A DNA stretch of 64,000 nucleotides from Dechloromonas sp. TW-R-39-2 (GCF_016864195.1 NZ_CP045202.1:1147001-1211000), one strand, 5' to 3'. Positions 9,332 to 18,380 are shown, numbered from the stretch's first letter. The notes: a model not told the origin generated them from the sequence alone. Numbers and translations: made by a program.

Positions 9332-12300
9332 ATGGGCCGCGCCAATCATTCTTCGCCGGGTATTTCCGGGCGTATCGCCGCCGCCTTCCAGGCATCGCGG
9401 ATGACGCCCTTGTTAGCGCTGGTCGCCTTCCTGATGGGCGTTTTTGCCACCTTGGTGACGCCGCGTGAAGAAGAGCCGCAGATCGACGTGACCATGGCCG
9501 ACGTGCTGGTCGCCTTTCCCGGAGCATCGGCCAAGGATGTCGAGAATCTGGTGGCCCGCCCGGCCGAGCAGGTCTTGTCGCGCATGCACGGCGTTGAACA
9601 TGTTTATTCGATGTCGCGGCCGGGCATGGCGGTGATCACCGTCCAGTTCGATGTCGGGGTCAAATACAACGACGCGGTGCTGCGTCTGTACGACACCGTG
9701 CATTCACATCGCGACTGGCTGGCGCCCAATCTGGGCGTCCAGGAGCCGGTGATCAAGCCGCGCGGTATCGATGACGTGCCCATCGTTTCCCTGACTTTCT
9801 GGAGCAAGGATGCCGAGCGTTCGGCTTTCGACCTGCAGCAGGTGGCTCGTGCCGTCGAGATCGAATTGAAGCGGATCAAGGGGACGCGCGATGTGTCCAC
9901 CCTCGGCGGGCCGGAGCATGCGATCCGTGTGCTGATGGATGGCGAGCGGATGAACGCCTATGGCGTGACGCCGCAGGACATCGCCGGGGCGCTGAAAATG
10001 TCGAATGCCCTGCAGTCGTCCGGCAGCCTGATTGCCGGCAACCGTGAAATGCTGCTGCAAACCGGGACTTACCTCGAATCGGCGGCCGATGTGAAACAAC
10101 TGGTCATTGCCGTGCGCGGCGAGGCCGGTAAGCGGACCCCGGTTTTCATGAGCGACGTGGCCACTGTCCAGGATGGGCCGGACCAGCCTCGGGCTTATGC
10201 CTGGTTTGGCAGTCGGGAAGGGGAGTTTCCGGCCGTCACCCTGCAGCTTTCCAAGCAGCCGGGCGTTAATGCCGCCGATGTGGCGAGTGCCGCGGTCAAC
10301 CGGATAGAAAGCCTCAAAAACACCGTGATTCCGGAAGGCGTCGAGGTCAGCGTGACGCGCAATTACGGCGAAACGGCGACCGAGAAGGCGCAGAAACTGA
10401 TTGGCAAGCTGATCTTTGCCACCGCCTTCGTCGTCTTGCTCGTCTTTTTTGCGCTCGGCAAGCGCGAGGCGGTGATTGTCGGTGTCGCCGTGACGCTGAC
10501 CCTGGCCGCGACGCTGTTCGCCTCCTGGGCCTGGGGTTTTACGCTGAACCGCGTTTCATTGTTTGCGCTGATTTTTTCGATCGGCATCCTGGTCGATGAC
10601 GCGATTGTCGTGGTCGAGAATATTCATCGCTGGCAGGGCCTGTATCCCGAAAAGACCTTGCTGGAAATCATTCCCGGCGCGGTCGACGAAGTCGGCGGGC
10701 CGACCATCCTCGCGACGCTGACGGTGATTGCCGCACTCTTGCCGATGGCCTTCGTGACCGGCTTGATGGGGCCGTACATGAGCCCGATCCCGATCAATTC
10801 GTCGATGGGCATGGCCATTTCGCTGGCCGTCGCTTTCGTCGTCACGCCGTGGCTGGCGGCGAAGTTGATGAAGTCGCACGGCCATGCCGCCGGCGCGCAA
10901 AAAATCTCGAAGCTCGACACCCGGCTCGATGCCACTTTCCGCAAGTTGCTGACGCCCTTCCTCGATCCGCTGACCGGCGGGGCTGCCCGCATCAAGCTGG
11001 CCATTGCCGTAGCGCTGCTCATTCTCGGTTCGGTGTCGCTGGCGTACTTCCAACTCGTCGTGCTGAAAATGCTGCCCTTCGACAACAAGAGCGAGTTCCA
11101 GGTGGTTGTCGATCTGCCGGTCGGTACGCCGCTGGAAGAAACCGCGCGCGTGCTGCACGAGATTGGTGCCGAACTGGCGCAGGAGGCCGACGTGGTCAAT
11201 TACCAAGCCTACGCCGGGACGGCCAGCCCGATCAATTTCAATGGCCTGGTGCGCCAGTATTACCTGCGTTCGGCGCCTGAAAAAGGCGATATCCAGGTCA
11301 ATCTGGCCGACAAGCATCACCGTTCGCGGCAAAGTCACCAGATTGCCGTTGCCCTGCGCGAACGCATCGAGGCGATCGGTCAGCGTAACGGCGGTGTCGC
11401 CAGGGTGGTCGAAGTGCCGCCCGGGCCGCCGGTCGTCTCGCCGATCGTGGCAGAAATCTACGGGCCGGACATGAACGGGCAGCGGACGGTGGGCAAGCAG
11501 GTACGCGCCGCTTTCACGCAGACGGCGGACATTGTCGCGGTCGACGACTATATCGAGGCCGATTCGCGAAAAATCGTCCTCCACGTCCTGCAAAGCAAAG
11601 CGGCACTGCTCGGCGTGGCCCAGAGCGATATCGTCGAGGTGGTCGGCATGGGGCTGGCCGGGCAGGATGTGACGCCGGCCCGCAACGCCGATTCGAAATT
11701 CGAGATCCCGGTACGCATTGCCTTGCCGGCCGAAAAACAGTCCTCGCTCGATGCCCTGCTCAAGCTGCGCGTGCGGGCGCGTGACGGCCAGTTGGTGCCG
11801 GTTTCGGAGCTGGTCGAGGTGCGCGATCAGGCGCGTGAAAAAACGATTTATCACAAGGACCTGCTGCCGGTCGTCTATGTCGTCGGCGATATGGGCGGCA
11901 AGCTCGATTCGCCGCTCTACGGCATGTTCGACATCCGTTCGAAAATCAACGGCATGACGCTCAAGGAAGGCGGCACGCTGTCCGAAACCTTCATCCGCCA
12001 GCCGCAGGACCCGTATGCCGGTTACAGCGTCAAATGGGATGGCGAGTGGCAGGTGACCTACGAAACCTTCCGCGACATGGGGATCGCCTACGCGGTCGGC
12101 CTGATCCTGATCTACCTGCTGGTCGTCGCCCATTTCGGTAGTTATCTTGTGCCGCTGATCATCATGGCGCCGATTCCGCTGACCATCATCGGCGTGATGC
12201 CCGGCCACGCACTATTCGGCTCGCAATTCACCGCGACCTCGATGATCGGCATGATCGCGCTGGCCGGCATCATCGTCCGCAACTCGATTTTGCTGGTCGA

Positions 12301-12553
12301 TTTCATTCGCCAGCAGGTCGATGCCGGGATGAATTTTCACGATGCCGTGATCCAGTCGGCCGCCGTCCGGGCCAAGCCGATTGCGCTGACCGCACTGGCG
12401 GCGATGCTTGGCGCCTTGTTCATCCTCGACGATCCGATCTTCAACGGGCTGGCCCTCAGCCTGATTTTCGGCATCCTGGTGTCCACGCTGCTCACGCTGG
12501 TGGTCATTCCGGTGCTCTACTACGCCGCTTTCCGCAAGGAGTATCAATCATGA
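9332..12553 (+). CDS. RND efflux permease (AcrB/HAE-1 superfamily)
   Basis: 1073 aa inner-membrane pump with 12 TM helices and two large periplasmic loops. A first TM follows residue 25, then the porter domain (PREEEPQIDVTMADVLVAFPG, abbreviated: PREEEPQIDV at about 45-54). The paired Asp of the proton relay in TM4 are in GILVDDAIVVVEN (about 414-426). The second half repeats the layout, with GMIALAGIIVRNSILLVDF near residue 985. The substrate is unknown; it belongs to the group of permeases with long N-termini and PREEEPQ, which differ from AcrB itself. It lies 3 bases after the adaptor and overlaps the following DUF2892 gene by 4 bases (ATGA). Confidence 0.93.
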   Translation: MGRANHSSPGISGRIAAAFQASRMTPLLALVAFLMGVFATLVTPREEEPQIDVTMADVLVAFPGASAKDVENLVARPAEQVLSRMHGVEHVYSMSRPGMAVITVQFDVGVKYNDAVLRLYDTVHSHRDWLAPNLGVQEPVIKPRGIDDVPIVSLTFWSKDAERSAFDLQQVARAVEIELKRIKGTRDVSTLGGPEHAIRVLMDGERMNAYGVTPQDIAGALKMSNALQSSGSLIAGNREMLLQTGTYLESAADVKQLVIAVRGEAGKRTPVFMSDVATVQDGPDQPRAYAWFGSREGEFPAVTLQLSKQPGVNAADVASAAVNRIESLKNTVIPEGVEVSVTRNYGETATEKAQKLIGKLIFATAFVVLLVFFALGKREAVIVGVAVTLTLAATLFASWAWGFTLNRVSLFALIFSIGILVDDAIVVVENIHRWQGLYPEKTLLEIIPGAVDEVGGPTILATLTVIAALLPMAFVTGLMGPYMSPIPINSSMGMAISLAVAFVVTPWLAAKLMKSHGHAAGAQKISKLDTRLDATFRKLLTPFLDPLTGGAARIKLAIAVALLILGSVSLAYFQLVVLKMLPFDNKSEFQVVVDLPVGTPLEETARVLHEIGAELAQEADVVNYQAYAGTASPINFNGLVRQYYLRSAPEKGDIQVNLADKHHRSRQSHQIAVALRERIEAIGQRNGGVARVVEVPPGPPVVSPIVAEIYGPDMNGQRTVGKQVRAAFTQTADIVAVDDYIEADSRKIVLHVLQSKAALLGVAQSDIVEVVGMGLAGQDVTPARNADSKFEIPVRIALPAEKQSSLDALLKLRVRARDGQLVPVSELVEVRDQAREKTIYHKDLLPVVYVVGDMGGKLDSPLYGMFDIRSKINGMTLKEGGTLSETFIRQPQDPYAGYSVKWDGEWQVTYETFRDMGIAYAVGLILIYLLVVAHFGSYLVPLIIMAPIPLTIIGVMPGHALFGSQFTATSMIGMIALAGIIVRNSILLVDFIRQQVDAGMNFHDAVIQSAAVRAKPIALTALAAMLGALFILDDPIFNGLALSLIFGILVSTLLTLVVIPVLYYAAFRKEYQS

Positions 12554-12780
12554 CCATTGAACGCATCATCCGCATCATGGCCGGCTTTTTTGTCCTGCTG
12601 TCGCTGGCGCTGGGCTATCACGCCAGCCCGGTTTTTGTTTCAGAATGGTTTCTCGCCTTTACGGCGTTTGTTGGCTTCAACCTGCTGCAAAGCGGGTTTA
12701 CCGGGTTTTGTCCGCCGGAAAAGCTGTTGGCTCGCCTGGGCGTCAAGAAAAGCGCAGGAAAGGGTGGCTGTTGCGGCTGA
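12550..12780 (+). CDS. Small DUF2892 (YgaP-type) membrane protein with Cys-rich tail
   Basis: 76 aa with two hydrophobic helices (about 7-28 and 31-52) and the signature FNLLQSGFTGFCPPEKLL of the DUF2892 family, best known as the membrane anchor of YgaP-type rhodaneses. The tail ends GKGGCCG, giving three cysteines in total. Its ATG overlaps the permease stop (ATGA), so it is translated with the pump. A role with the pump, or in sulfur or metal handling, is inference. The gene is real: the frame, coupling and family match all agree. Confidence 0.85.
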   Translation: MTIERIIRIMAGFFVLLSLALGYHASPVFVSEWFLAFTAFVGFNLLQSGFTGFCPPEKLLARLGVKKSAGKGGCCG

Positions 12781-12940
12781 AAAAGCGACAAATCTTATTG
12801 ATATCAAGGCTTAATATCTACCGCTAAGTATCTGTCCTATATGCCTTTGGCGTGCTTTGCGGCGCCTGAGAATTATGTGCTGAAACATTGTTGTGTCTCG
12901 GTTAAACTGCCGGCCTCAAAAAGGGTTTGGTAGCACAATC

Positions 12941-14821
12941 TTGATTCACAATCCGGTCGTTGCCGGCCGTCGGCTTATCGCTGTTTCGCTGAGTGTCATC
13001 GCACTGCTCTGGCTATCTGCCGTCTTCGGACTGGCAGACTGGCACGCTTCCCCGTTCTCCGCTACTTCCCTGGTTTCGTTCCTCCTGCTTGCTTGTGCCG
13101 GCTTTGCCGCTTACCTGTTGCGCCATGCCGGGCAGCAACTCGAACTGCATCGAACCCTGGTCAGCCATTCGTCCGAAGCGATCATGCTGACCGATGCCAA
13201 CTTGCGTATTGTCGCGGTCAACCCGGCGTTTGAACGGATTACCGACTTTTCCGCCGCCGACGTGATCGGCAGCAAACCGAGCATTTTGAGCTCGGGCCGG
13301 CATGGCCCCGATTTCTACCAGTCGATGTGGACGGCGATCCGCGAGTCTTGCCGCTGGGAGGGCGAAATCTGGAATCGGCGCAAGGGCGGCGAAATTTACC
13401 CCCAGCAATTGACCATCAGTGCGATCCGCCAAGGCCGTCGCGAGACGCTGACCCACTACGTCGCCGTCTTTGCCGACCTCAGCGCCCGCAAGGCGCAAGA
13501 GGCGCGCATCGAATACATGGCCCATCACGACCCGCTGACCGGCTTGCCCAATCGCCTGGCGCTCAACCAGTTGCTGGAGTCGGCCATTCCCGCCATTCGT
13601 CGCAATGCCGGGCGGCTGGCGGTGCTGGTCATCGATCTCGATAATTTCAAGACGGTCAATGATTCGCTCGGCCACCACGCCGGTGACAAGCTGCTCTGCG
13701 AAGTGGCGTCGCGTCTGCGCCGGGTGCTCGGCGCGGGGGAGCACGTCATGCGGCTTGGGGGCGACGAATTCGTTGTCGTGCTCGAAGCATTTGCCTGCGA
13801 AAGCCGGGTGGTCGAAGTCGTGCACCAGTTGGTGCGCGAAGTCAGCGAACCTTGCCTGGTCGATGGCTGTGAATTGCATACCAGCCCATCGATCGGCATT
13901 GCCCTGTTTCCGAACGATGGTGACTCTCCTGAAACATTGATACGTAATGCCGATACGGCGATGTATTACGCGAAATCGACCGGCCGCAACAATTACCAGT
14001 TTTTTGCCGCGCCGATGAACGCGGCCGCCAACAAGCGCCTGCATCTTGAAAACGAGTTGTGGAAGGCGCTGGCTGAACGCCAGTTGGTGCTGCATTACCA
14101 GCCGCAGGTTGATTTGCCGAGCGGTCGGGTGGTTGGTCTGGAGGCGCTGGTCCGCTGGCAGCATCCCGAGCGCGGCATGATTCCCCCGGCTGATTTCATC
14201 CCGGTGGCGGAGGAGAGCGGCTTGATTTTGCCGCTTGGCCACTGGGTGCTGCGGACAGCTTGCGAGCAGGCGCGTGCCTGGCTCGATCAGGGCATCGATC
14301 TGGGGGAAATTGCCGTCAATATCTCGGCCCTCCAGTTCCGTCAGCCGGAGTTTGCCCAGTCGGTCAAAGCCATTCTCGACGAAACAGGCTTGCCTGCCAG
14401 CCGGCTGGAGCTTGAAATCACCGAGAGCGTCGTGATGCACAGTGCCGATTCCTCGATCAGCGTGTTGAACGAATTGAAGGCGATGGGCGTCAAGCTGGCG
14501 ATTGACGATTTCGGGACCGGCTACTCCTCGTTGTCCTACCTGCGCCGTTTCCCGGTTGATCGTCTGAAGATCGACCACAGCTTCGTGGCCGATGTCGAAT
14601 CGGATGGCGATGCCGCATCGCTGGTCTCGTCGATCATTGCGCTCGGCCGTTCGCTCGGCCTGAACCTCGTTGCCGAAGGCGTCGAGAGTCCGGGGCAGGC
14701 GGCCTTCCTGCGCGACATGGCTTGTGAACGGGTGCAGGGCTTCCATTTCTTCCGCCCGGTTGCGGCCGATAAAATTGTCGAACTGGATGCTTTTCTCGGT
14801 GCGACGGCCAAAAAGCATTAA
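12941..14821 (+). CDS. PAS-GGDEF-EAL protein (diguanylate cyclase/c-di-GMP phosphodiesterase)
   Basis: About 626 aa, inner-membrane c-di-GMP enzyme. It has two hydrophobic segments near the N-terminus (about 10-65), a PAS domain (SSEAIMLTDANLRIVAVNPAF onward; SEAIMLTDANLRIV), a PAC segment, then an intact GGDEF (RLGGDEFVVVLEAF) and an intact EAL domain (LEALVRWQHP, DDFGTGYSSLSYL). I see no RxxD inhibitory site five residues before GGDEF, so product inhibition may be absent. Start choice: a GTG at 12893 is open in frame but precedes a likely -10 box (TAAACT, 12903-12908), so TTG at 12941 is preferred. Both lack a good ribosome site. A garR-type operon with a PilZ protein follows 59 bases later. 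Confidence 0.88.
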   Translation: MIHNPVVAGRRLIAVSLSVIALLWLSAVFGLADWHASPFSATSLVSFLLLACAGFAAYLLRHAGQQLELHRTLVSHSSEAIMLTDANLRIVAVNPAFERITDFSAADVIGSKPSILSSGRHGPDFYQSMWTAIRESCRWEGEIWNRRKGGEIYPQQLTISAIRQGRRETLTHYVAVFADLSARKAQEARIEYMAHHDPLTGLPNRLALNQLLESAIPAIRRNAGRLAVLVIDLDNFKTVNDSLGHHAGDKLLCEVASRLRRVLGAGEHVMRLGGDEFVVVLEAFACESRVVEVVHQLVREVSEPCLVDGCELHTSPSIGIALFPNDGDSPETLIRNADTAMYYAKSTGRNNYQFFAAPMNAAANKRLHLENELWKALAERQLVLHYQPQVDLPSGRVVGLEALVRWQHPERGMIPPADFIPVAEESGLILPLGHWVLRTACEQARAWLDQGIDLGEIAVNISALQFRQPEFAQSVKAILDETGLPASRLELEITESVVMHSADSSISVLNELKAMGVKLAIDDFGTGYSSLSYLRRFPVDRLKIDHSFVADVESDGDAASLVSSIIALGRSLGLNLVAEGVESPGQAAFLRDMACERVQGFHFFRPVAADKIVELDAFLGATAKKH

Positions 14822-14825
14822 GCGC

Positions 14826-14853
14826 TTGACCGGCCGGCCGGCTCCCCTAAAAT
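14826..14853 (+). promoter_or_regulatory. Sigma-70-type promoter for the garR-like operon
   Basis: TTGACC (14826-14831) and TAAAAT (14848-14853) are separated by 16 bases, 28 bases before the ATG of the reductase gene. GGAG at 14871-14874 is the ribosome site. It begins just after the stop of the GGDEF-EAL gene, so the reductase operon can be expressed independently. Confidence 0.55.
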
Positions 14854-14880
14854 TCGAGCCTCACTGACTCGGAGTCCAGC

Positions 14881-15747
14881 ATGAAAATCGGTTTCGTCGG
14901 CCTTGGCATCATGGGGCGCCCGATGGCGCTCAATCTCATCAAGGGTGGTCATACAGTGACCGTCTGGGCGCGTCGCGCCGAATCCATGCAGCCCCTGATC
15001 GAGGCTGGCGCGATTGCCGCAGCCAGCCCGGCCGAGGCGGCGCGGGGTAATGAATTGCTGGTTTCAATGGTGGCCGATGCACCGGATGTCGCCGAAGTCA
15101 TGCGTAGCGTGGCGCAGGGCGCCAGCCCCGGACTGGTCGCGGTCGACATGAGCACCATCGCACCGGCTGCGGCGCGCGCCATTCACGCCGAACTGGCGGC
15201 GGCCGGGATCGATTTCATGGATGCGCCGGTTTCCGGCGGTGAGGTCGGGGCCATTGCCGGCACGCTGTCGATCATGGCGGGCGGCTCTGCGGCGGCCTTC
15301 GCCACGGCGTACCCGGCCTTTGAGTGCATGGGCAAGAACATCGTGCACGTCGGCGACAGCGGTGCCGGGCAGGTGACCAAGGCGGCCAACCAGATCGTTA
15401 CCGGCATGGGCGTGCTGGCCGTCGCCGAAGCTTTTGCTTTTGCCTCCAAGAACGGGGTCGACCGCAGCAAGGTACGCGAGGCGCTGCTCGGTGGTTTCGC
15501 CTACTCGAAAATCCTCGAAAACCACGGTCAACGTATGCTGGACCGCAATTTCAAGCCCGGCTTCAAGAGCTGGATGCATGAAAAGGATTTGAACATCGTG
15601 ATGCAGACGGCGCATGAGCTGGGCCTCTGCCTGCCGGGGTCGGCAGCCACGGCGCAGATGTTCAACGCCATGGTTGGCTCCGGCCACGGCGAGGAAGATT
15701 CCGTTGCCGTGCTCAAGTTGCTTGAAAGCCTGTCGGGACAAGCATGA
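14881..15747 (+). CDS. garR: 2-hydroxy-3-oxopropionate (tartronate semialdehyde) reductase
   Basis: 288 aa NAD(P)H-dependent beta-hydroxyacid dehydrogenase that reduces tartronate semialdehyde to glycerate. Rossmann motif GLGIMGRPMALNL (about 7-19), substrate loop DAPVSGGEVGA (about 117-127), catalytic Lys in GQVTKAANQI (about 163-172) and MLDRNFKPGF (about 220-229) all match the GarR/GlxR branch. The glycerate kinase, hydroxypyruvate isomerase and glcDEF genes of the same pathway lie at 38-43.8 kb. It overlaps the next gene by 4 bases. GarR versus 3-hydroxyisobutyrate dehydrogenase cannot be fully separated by eye, but the motifs favour GarR. Confidence 0.85.
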   Translation: MKIGFVGLGIMGRPMALNLIKGGHTVTVWARRAESMQPLIEAGAIAAASPAEAARGNELLVSMVADAPDVAEVMRSVAQGASPGLVAVDMSTIAPAAARAIHAELAAAGIDFMDAPVSGGEVGAIAGTLSIMAGGSAAAFATAYPAFECMGKNIVHVGDSGAGQVTKAANQIVTGMGVLAVAEAFAFASKNGVDRSKVREALLGGFAYSKILENHGQRMLDRNFKPGFKSWMHEKDLNIVMQTAHELGLCLPGSAATAQMFNAMVGSGHGEEDSVAVLKLLESLSGQA

Positions 15748-16607
15748 AAGTCGGTTTCATCGGCCTGGGCGTGATGGGGCGTCCGATGGCGCTGCATCTG
15801 CAGCGTGCCGGGCATGACTTGCACGTCTGGGCACGGCGCCCTGAGTCGGTCGGCGATTTGCCGGCGACGGTCTGTGCGACGCCAGCCGAATTGGGCCGGG
15901 CCTGCGAGGTCGTGTTTACCGTGATCACGTCGAGCGCCGATGTCAAATCCGTCGCGCTCGGCCAGTCCGGGCTGATCGAAGGCATGGCGCCGGGTTCGGT
16001 GCTGGTCGATTGTTCGACCATTGCGCCGGATGCGGCGCGCCGGATTGCCGACGGACTGCGGGAAAAGGGCGTCGAGATGCTGGATGCCCCGGTGTCCGGC
16101 GGCGTTCAGGGCGCGATCGATGCCTCGCTGGCGATCATGGCTGGCGGCCAGGCCGAGGTGCTGGAACGGGTTCGTCCACTGCTTGACTGTCTCGGCCAGC
16201 GGATTGTTCATGTCGGCCCGAATGGCGCCGGTCAGGTGGCCAAGGCGTGCAACCAGATGATCATGGTCGCGGCCATTCAGGCTGCGGCCGAGGCGATGCA
16301 TCTGGCGGCCGCCTCCGGGGTCGATTGCGCAGCAGTCAAACAGGCATTGGCTGGCGGCTCGGCGGCTTCGCGCGTGCTCGATGTGATGGGCGAGCGTATG
16401 GTTAGCCGCGATTTTTCGGCCGGCATCGAGGCGCGCCTGCATCACAAGGATTTCGGTCTGGTGCTTGAGGCGGCACGCAAAAGTGGCGTTCCGGTGGCGT
16501 TGACCGCAGCCGTCGGCCAGCAATTGAACGCCTTGATGGCGCAAGGCTGGGGGCGCGACGACACCTCGTCGCTGTTGCGCGTGCTCGAAATGCCGGGGCC
16601 GGCATGA
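15744..16607 (+). CDS. NAD(P)-dependent beta-hydroxyacid dehydrogenase, garR paralogue
   Basis: 287 aa protein of the same family and length as the upstream gene, evidently a diverged tandem duplicate. It keeps GLGVMGRPMALHL, DAPVSGGVQGA and the catalytic Lys in GQVAKACNQM. The substrate pocket differs (for example GGVQ for GGEV, and SRDFSAGIEARLHHKDF for DRNFKPGF). It could act on tartronate semialdehyde, 3-hydroxyisobutyrate or another short hydroxyacid. It is translationally coupled at both ends by ATGA overlaps, with garR upstream and the PilZ gene downstream. Confidence 0.85.
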   Translation: MKVGFIGLGVMGRPMALHLQRAGHDLHVWARRPESVGDLPATVCATPAELGRACEVVFTVITSSADVKSVALGQSGLIEGMAPGSVLVDCSTIAPDAARRIADGLREKGVEMLDAPVSGGVQGAIDASLAIMAGGQAEVLERVRPLLDCLGQRIVHVGPNGAGQVAKACNQMIMVAAIQAAAEAMHLAAASGVDCAAVKQALAGGSAASRVLDVMGERMVSRDFSAGIEARLHHKDFGLVLEAARKSGVPVALTAAVGQQLNALMAQGWGRDDTSSLLRVLEMPGPA

Positions 16608-17347
16608 GCCAGATTGCCCAATTGTCCGAAGCGGAAATCGAGGCGCGTTTCCATATCACCGGGCGGACCGAAATCCAGTTCATGTTGCTTGGCTTCGGTC
16701 GCGAACGTACGCCATTCACGGTTCTTTTCGGCCCGGAACGCGAACCATTCCCGACCCGCCTGCTCGGTGTCTTGCCGGACAAGGGGCAGCTGGTTTTCGA
16801 TTGCAGTGGAAGCCCGGAGCTGAATCGTCGCTTCCGTGAGAGCGAGCAAAACCTGTTCGTCGGGCGGCCCGGCGGCATTCAGGTCCAGTTTTCGGCTGGC
16901 CCGGCGATGGACGTCAATTTTGAGGGCGCCCGGGCCTTTGTCGTGACGCTGCCCAAGGTGCTGGTGCGTTTGCAGCGGCGCGAGGATTTCCGTGTCGAAA
17001 CGCCGCGCGTTCAGCCTTTGCAGTTTTTCGGACGCTTGCCGGGCGGTGCGCTACTCAATTTGCCGGCGAACGACATTTCGGTCTCCGGCATCGGGTTGAC
17101 CGCAGCAAGCTTGCCCGATGACTTGATCGTCGGCCAGAAGATGGAAAATTGCCGGATCACCCTACCGGAAGACAGCGGCCCGCTGTTTGCCGCCGTGTCG
17201 GTGCATCACCTGACCGAGCAGACGGCGCGTTCGGGGCAGTTGCACTGGCGTATCGGCCTGCATTTCAGCGACCTGCCCTTTGCCGACCAGAACCGCATTC
17301 AACGCTATATCGTGCGGGTCGAGCACGAGCGCCACGAACTGAGCTGA
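16604..17347 (+). CDS. ycgR: YcgR-type flagellar brake protein with PilZ domain
   Basis: 247 aa cytoplasmic c-di-GMP receptor. The N-terminal YcgR domain (about 1-110) is followed by PilZ (about 117-240). The two nucleotide-binding signatures are present: QRREDFR (RxxxR type, about 126-132) and NDISVSGIG (D/NxSxxG, about 157-165). Proteins of this type slow flagellar rotation or alter motility when c-di-GMP rises. Its start overlaps the dehydrogenase stop by 4 bases, an unusual operon partner. The GGDEF-EAL gene two genes upstream could supply the ligand. It ends one base before the convergent RlmN-like gene. Confidence 0.9.
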   Translation: MSQIAQLSEAEIEARFHITGRTEIQFMLLGFGRERTPFTVLFGPEREPFPTRLLGVLPDKGQLVFDCSGSPELNRRFRESEQNLFVGRPGGIQVQFSAGPAMDVNFEGARAFVVTLPKVLVRLQRREDFRVETPRVQPLQFFGRLPGGALLNLPANDISVSGIGLTAASLPDDLIVGQKMENCRITLPEDSGPLFAAVSVHHLTEQTARSGQLHWRIGLHFSDLPFADQNRIQRYIVRVEHERHELS

Positions 17348-17348
17348 T

Positions 17349-18380
17349 TCAGGCCGGCTTGAGCGGCATGTGCCGTTTGAGCGGCGCTTCGCTGCGCGCC
17401 CGCAGTTGCCCGCAACCGCCATCGACATCCTGTCCGGCCGAATCGCGCAGGCGGGCCAGGATGCCGCTCTGGTGCAGGCGTCCGGCCATTTCGCCGGCGC
17501 GTGCCGCCGACGGGCGCTCGAAACCCAGTCCTTCGTTGCTGTTGTAGGGAATGAAATTCATCATCGCGTACTTGCCCTTGAGCAGACGGATGATGCCCTC
17601 CAGTTCCTCGTCGCTGTCATTGACGCCGGCCAGCAGCGTCCACTGATACTGGATCGGGTAGCCGGTGGCGCGGGCATATTGCTCGCCCAGTTCGACCAGT
17701 TCGTCCGGGGCTATGCGCGGCGCCTTGGGTAGCAGCCTGGCGCGCAGATCGGCCTGGGTCGTATGCAATGACAAGGCCAGTGCCGGCTTGACCGGTCCCT
17801 GCGGCAGGCGTTCGAAGGCACGGCGGTCGCCGACCGTCGAGAAAACCAGATTCTTGTGACCGATGCCGGCCGAGGTGCCGAGCGTTTCAATCGCTTCCAT
17901 CACGTTGTCGAGATTGTGCGACGGCTCGCCCATGCCCATGAAAACGACCCGGCTGACCTTGCGCATACGCCGGGCGAGAATCACCTGGGCGACGATTTCG
18001 GCGCTGCCGACCTGACGCAGCAAGCCTTCCTGGCCGGTCATGCAGAACAGGCAGCCGACGGCGCAACCGACCTGGGTCGAAACGCACAGCCCGTCGCGCG
18101 GCAACAGCACGCTTTCGACGGTCTGGCCATCGGCCAGTTCGACGAGCAGGCGGGCCGAGCCATCCTCGCCGGGGTGTTCGGAGCGTAGACGGACCAGGCC
18201 GTCGAGTTGTGCGGTCAGTTCCGGCAGCAGGTTGCGTACGGCCAGCGGCAGGAAATCCTCGGCCTTGCGGTGTCGGGTGTCGAGGCCGACCAACTGGGTC
18301 CAGGCACGCAACACGCGTTCTTCATGGCAGGGTTTGGCGCCGGCAGCGCGCAGCTGCTGGCGGATTTCTTCGATGCGCAT
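17349..18380 (-). CDS. RlmN-like radical SAM RNA methyltransferase
   Basis: 343 aa. The [4Fe-4S] cluster motif is CAVGCLFC (CX3CX2C), preceded by LCVSTQ (the Cys equivalent to C118 of E. coli RlmN) and followed near the C-terminus by GGCGQL (the methyl-carrying Cys, equivalent to C355). All residues for the RlmN/Cfr two-methyl chemistry on adenosine C2 or C8 are therefore present. The region CMTGQEGLLRQVG differs from canonical RlmN, so this may be a paralogue with another RNA target. ATG 18380 is chosen because it overlaps the TGA of the upstream metal exporter (TGATG). A longer in-frame extension has no family similarity. Confidence 0.83.
   Translation of the reverse strand: MRIEEIRQQLRAAGAKPCHEERVLRAWTQLVGLDTRHRKAEDFLPLAVRNLLPELTAQLDGLVRLRSEHPGEDGSARLLVELADGQTVESVLLPRDGLCVSTQVGCAVGCLFCMTGQEGLLRQVGSAEIVAQVILARRMRKVSRVVFMGMGEPSHNLDNVMEAIETLGTSAGIGHKNLVFSTVGDRRAFERLPQGPVKPALALSLHTTQADLRARLLPKAPRIAPDELVELGEQYARATGYPIQYQWTLLAGVNDSDEELEGIIRLLKGKYAMMNFIPYNSNEGLGFERPSAARAGEMAGRLHQSGILARLRDSAGQDVDGGCGQLRARSEAPLKRHMPLKPA

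Noticed and set aside
9496..9580. Possible tRNA or structured RNA inside the RND gene
   Set aside because: The GC-rich potential hairpins here fit ordinary coding sequence with conserved protein motifs, so no RNA gene is supported.
10556..12208. 550-codon minus-strand ORF opposite the RND permease
   Set aside because: A shadow frame of a strongly conserved gene, with no ribosome site and no recognisable domain.
12798..12807. TTGATATCAA palindrome as an FNR/ANR box
   Set aside because: FNR boxes have TTGAT and ATCAA separated by four bases; here the halves abut, so it does not fit. It may be chance in an AT-rich spacer.
12893..12940. GTG at 12893 as start of the GGDEF-EAL gene
   Set aside because: It would lie upstream of a likely -10 box (TAAACT) and adds 16 residues with no family resemblance. 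It remains possible if the promoter lies further upstream.
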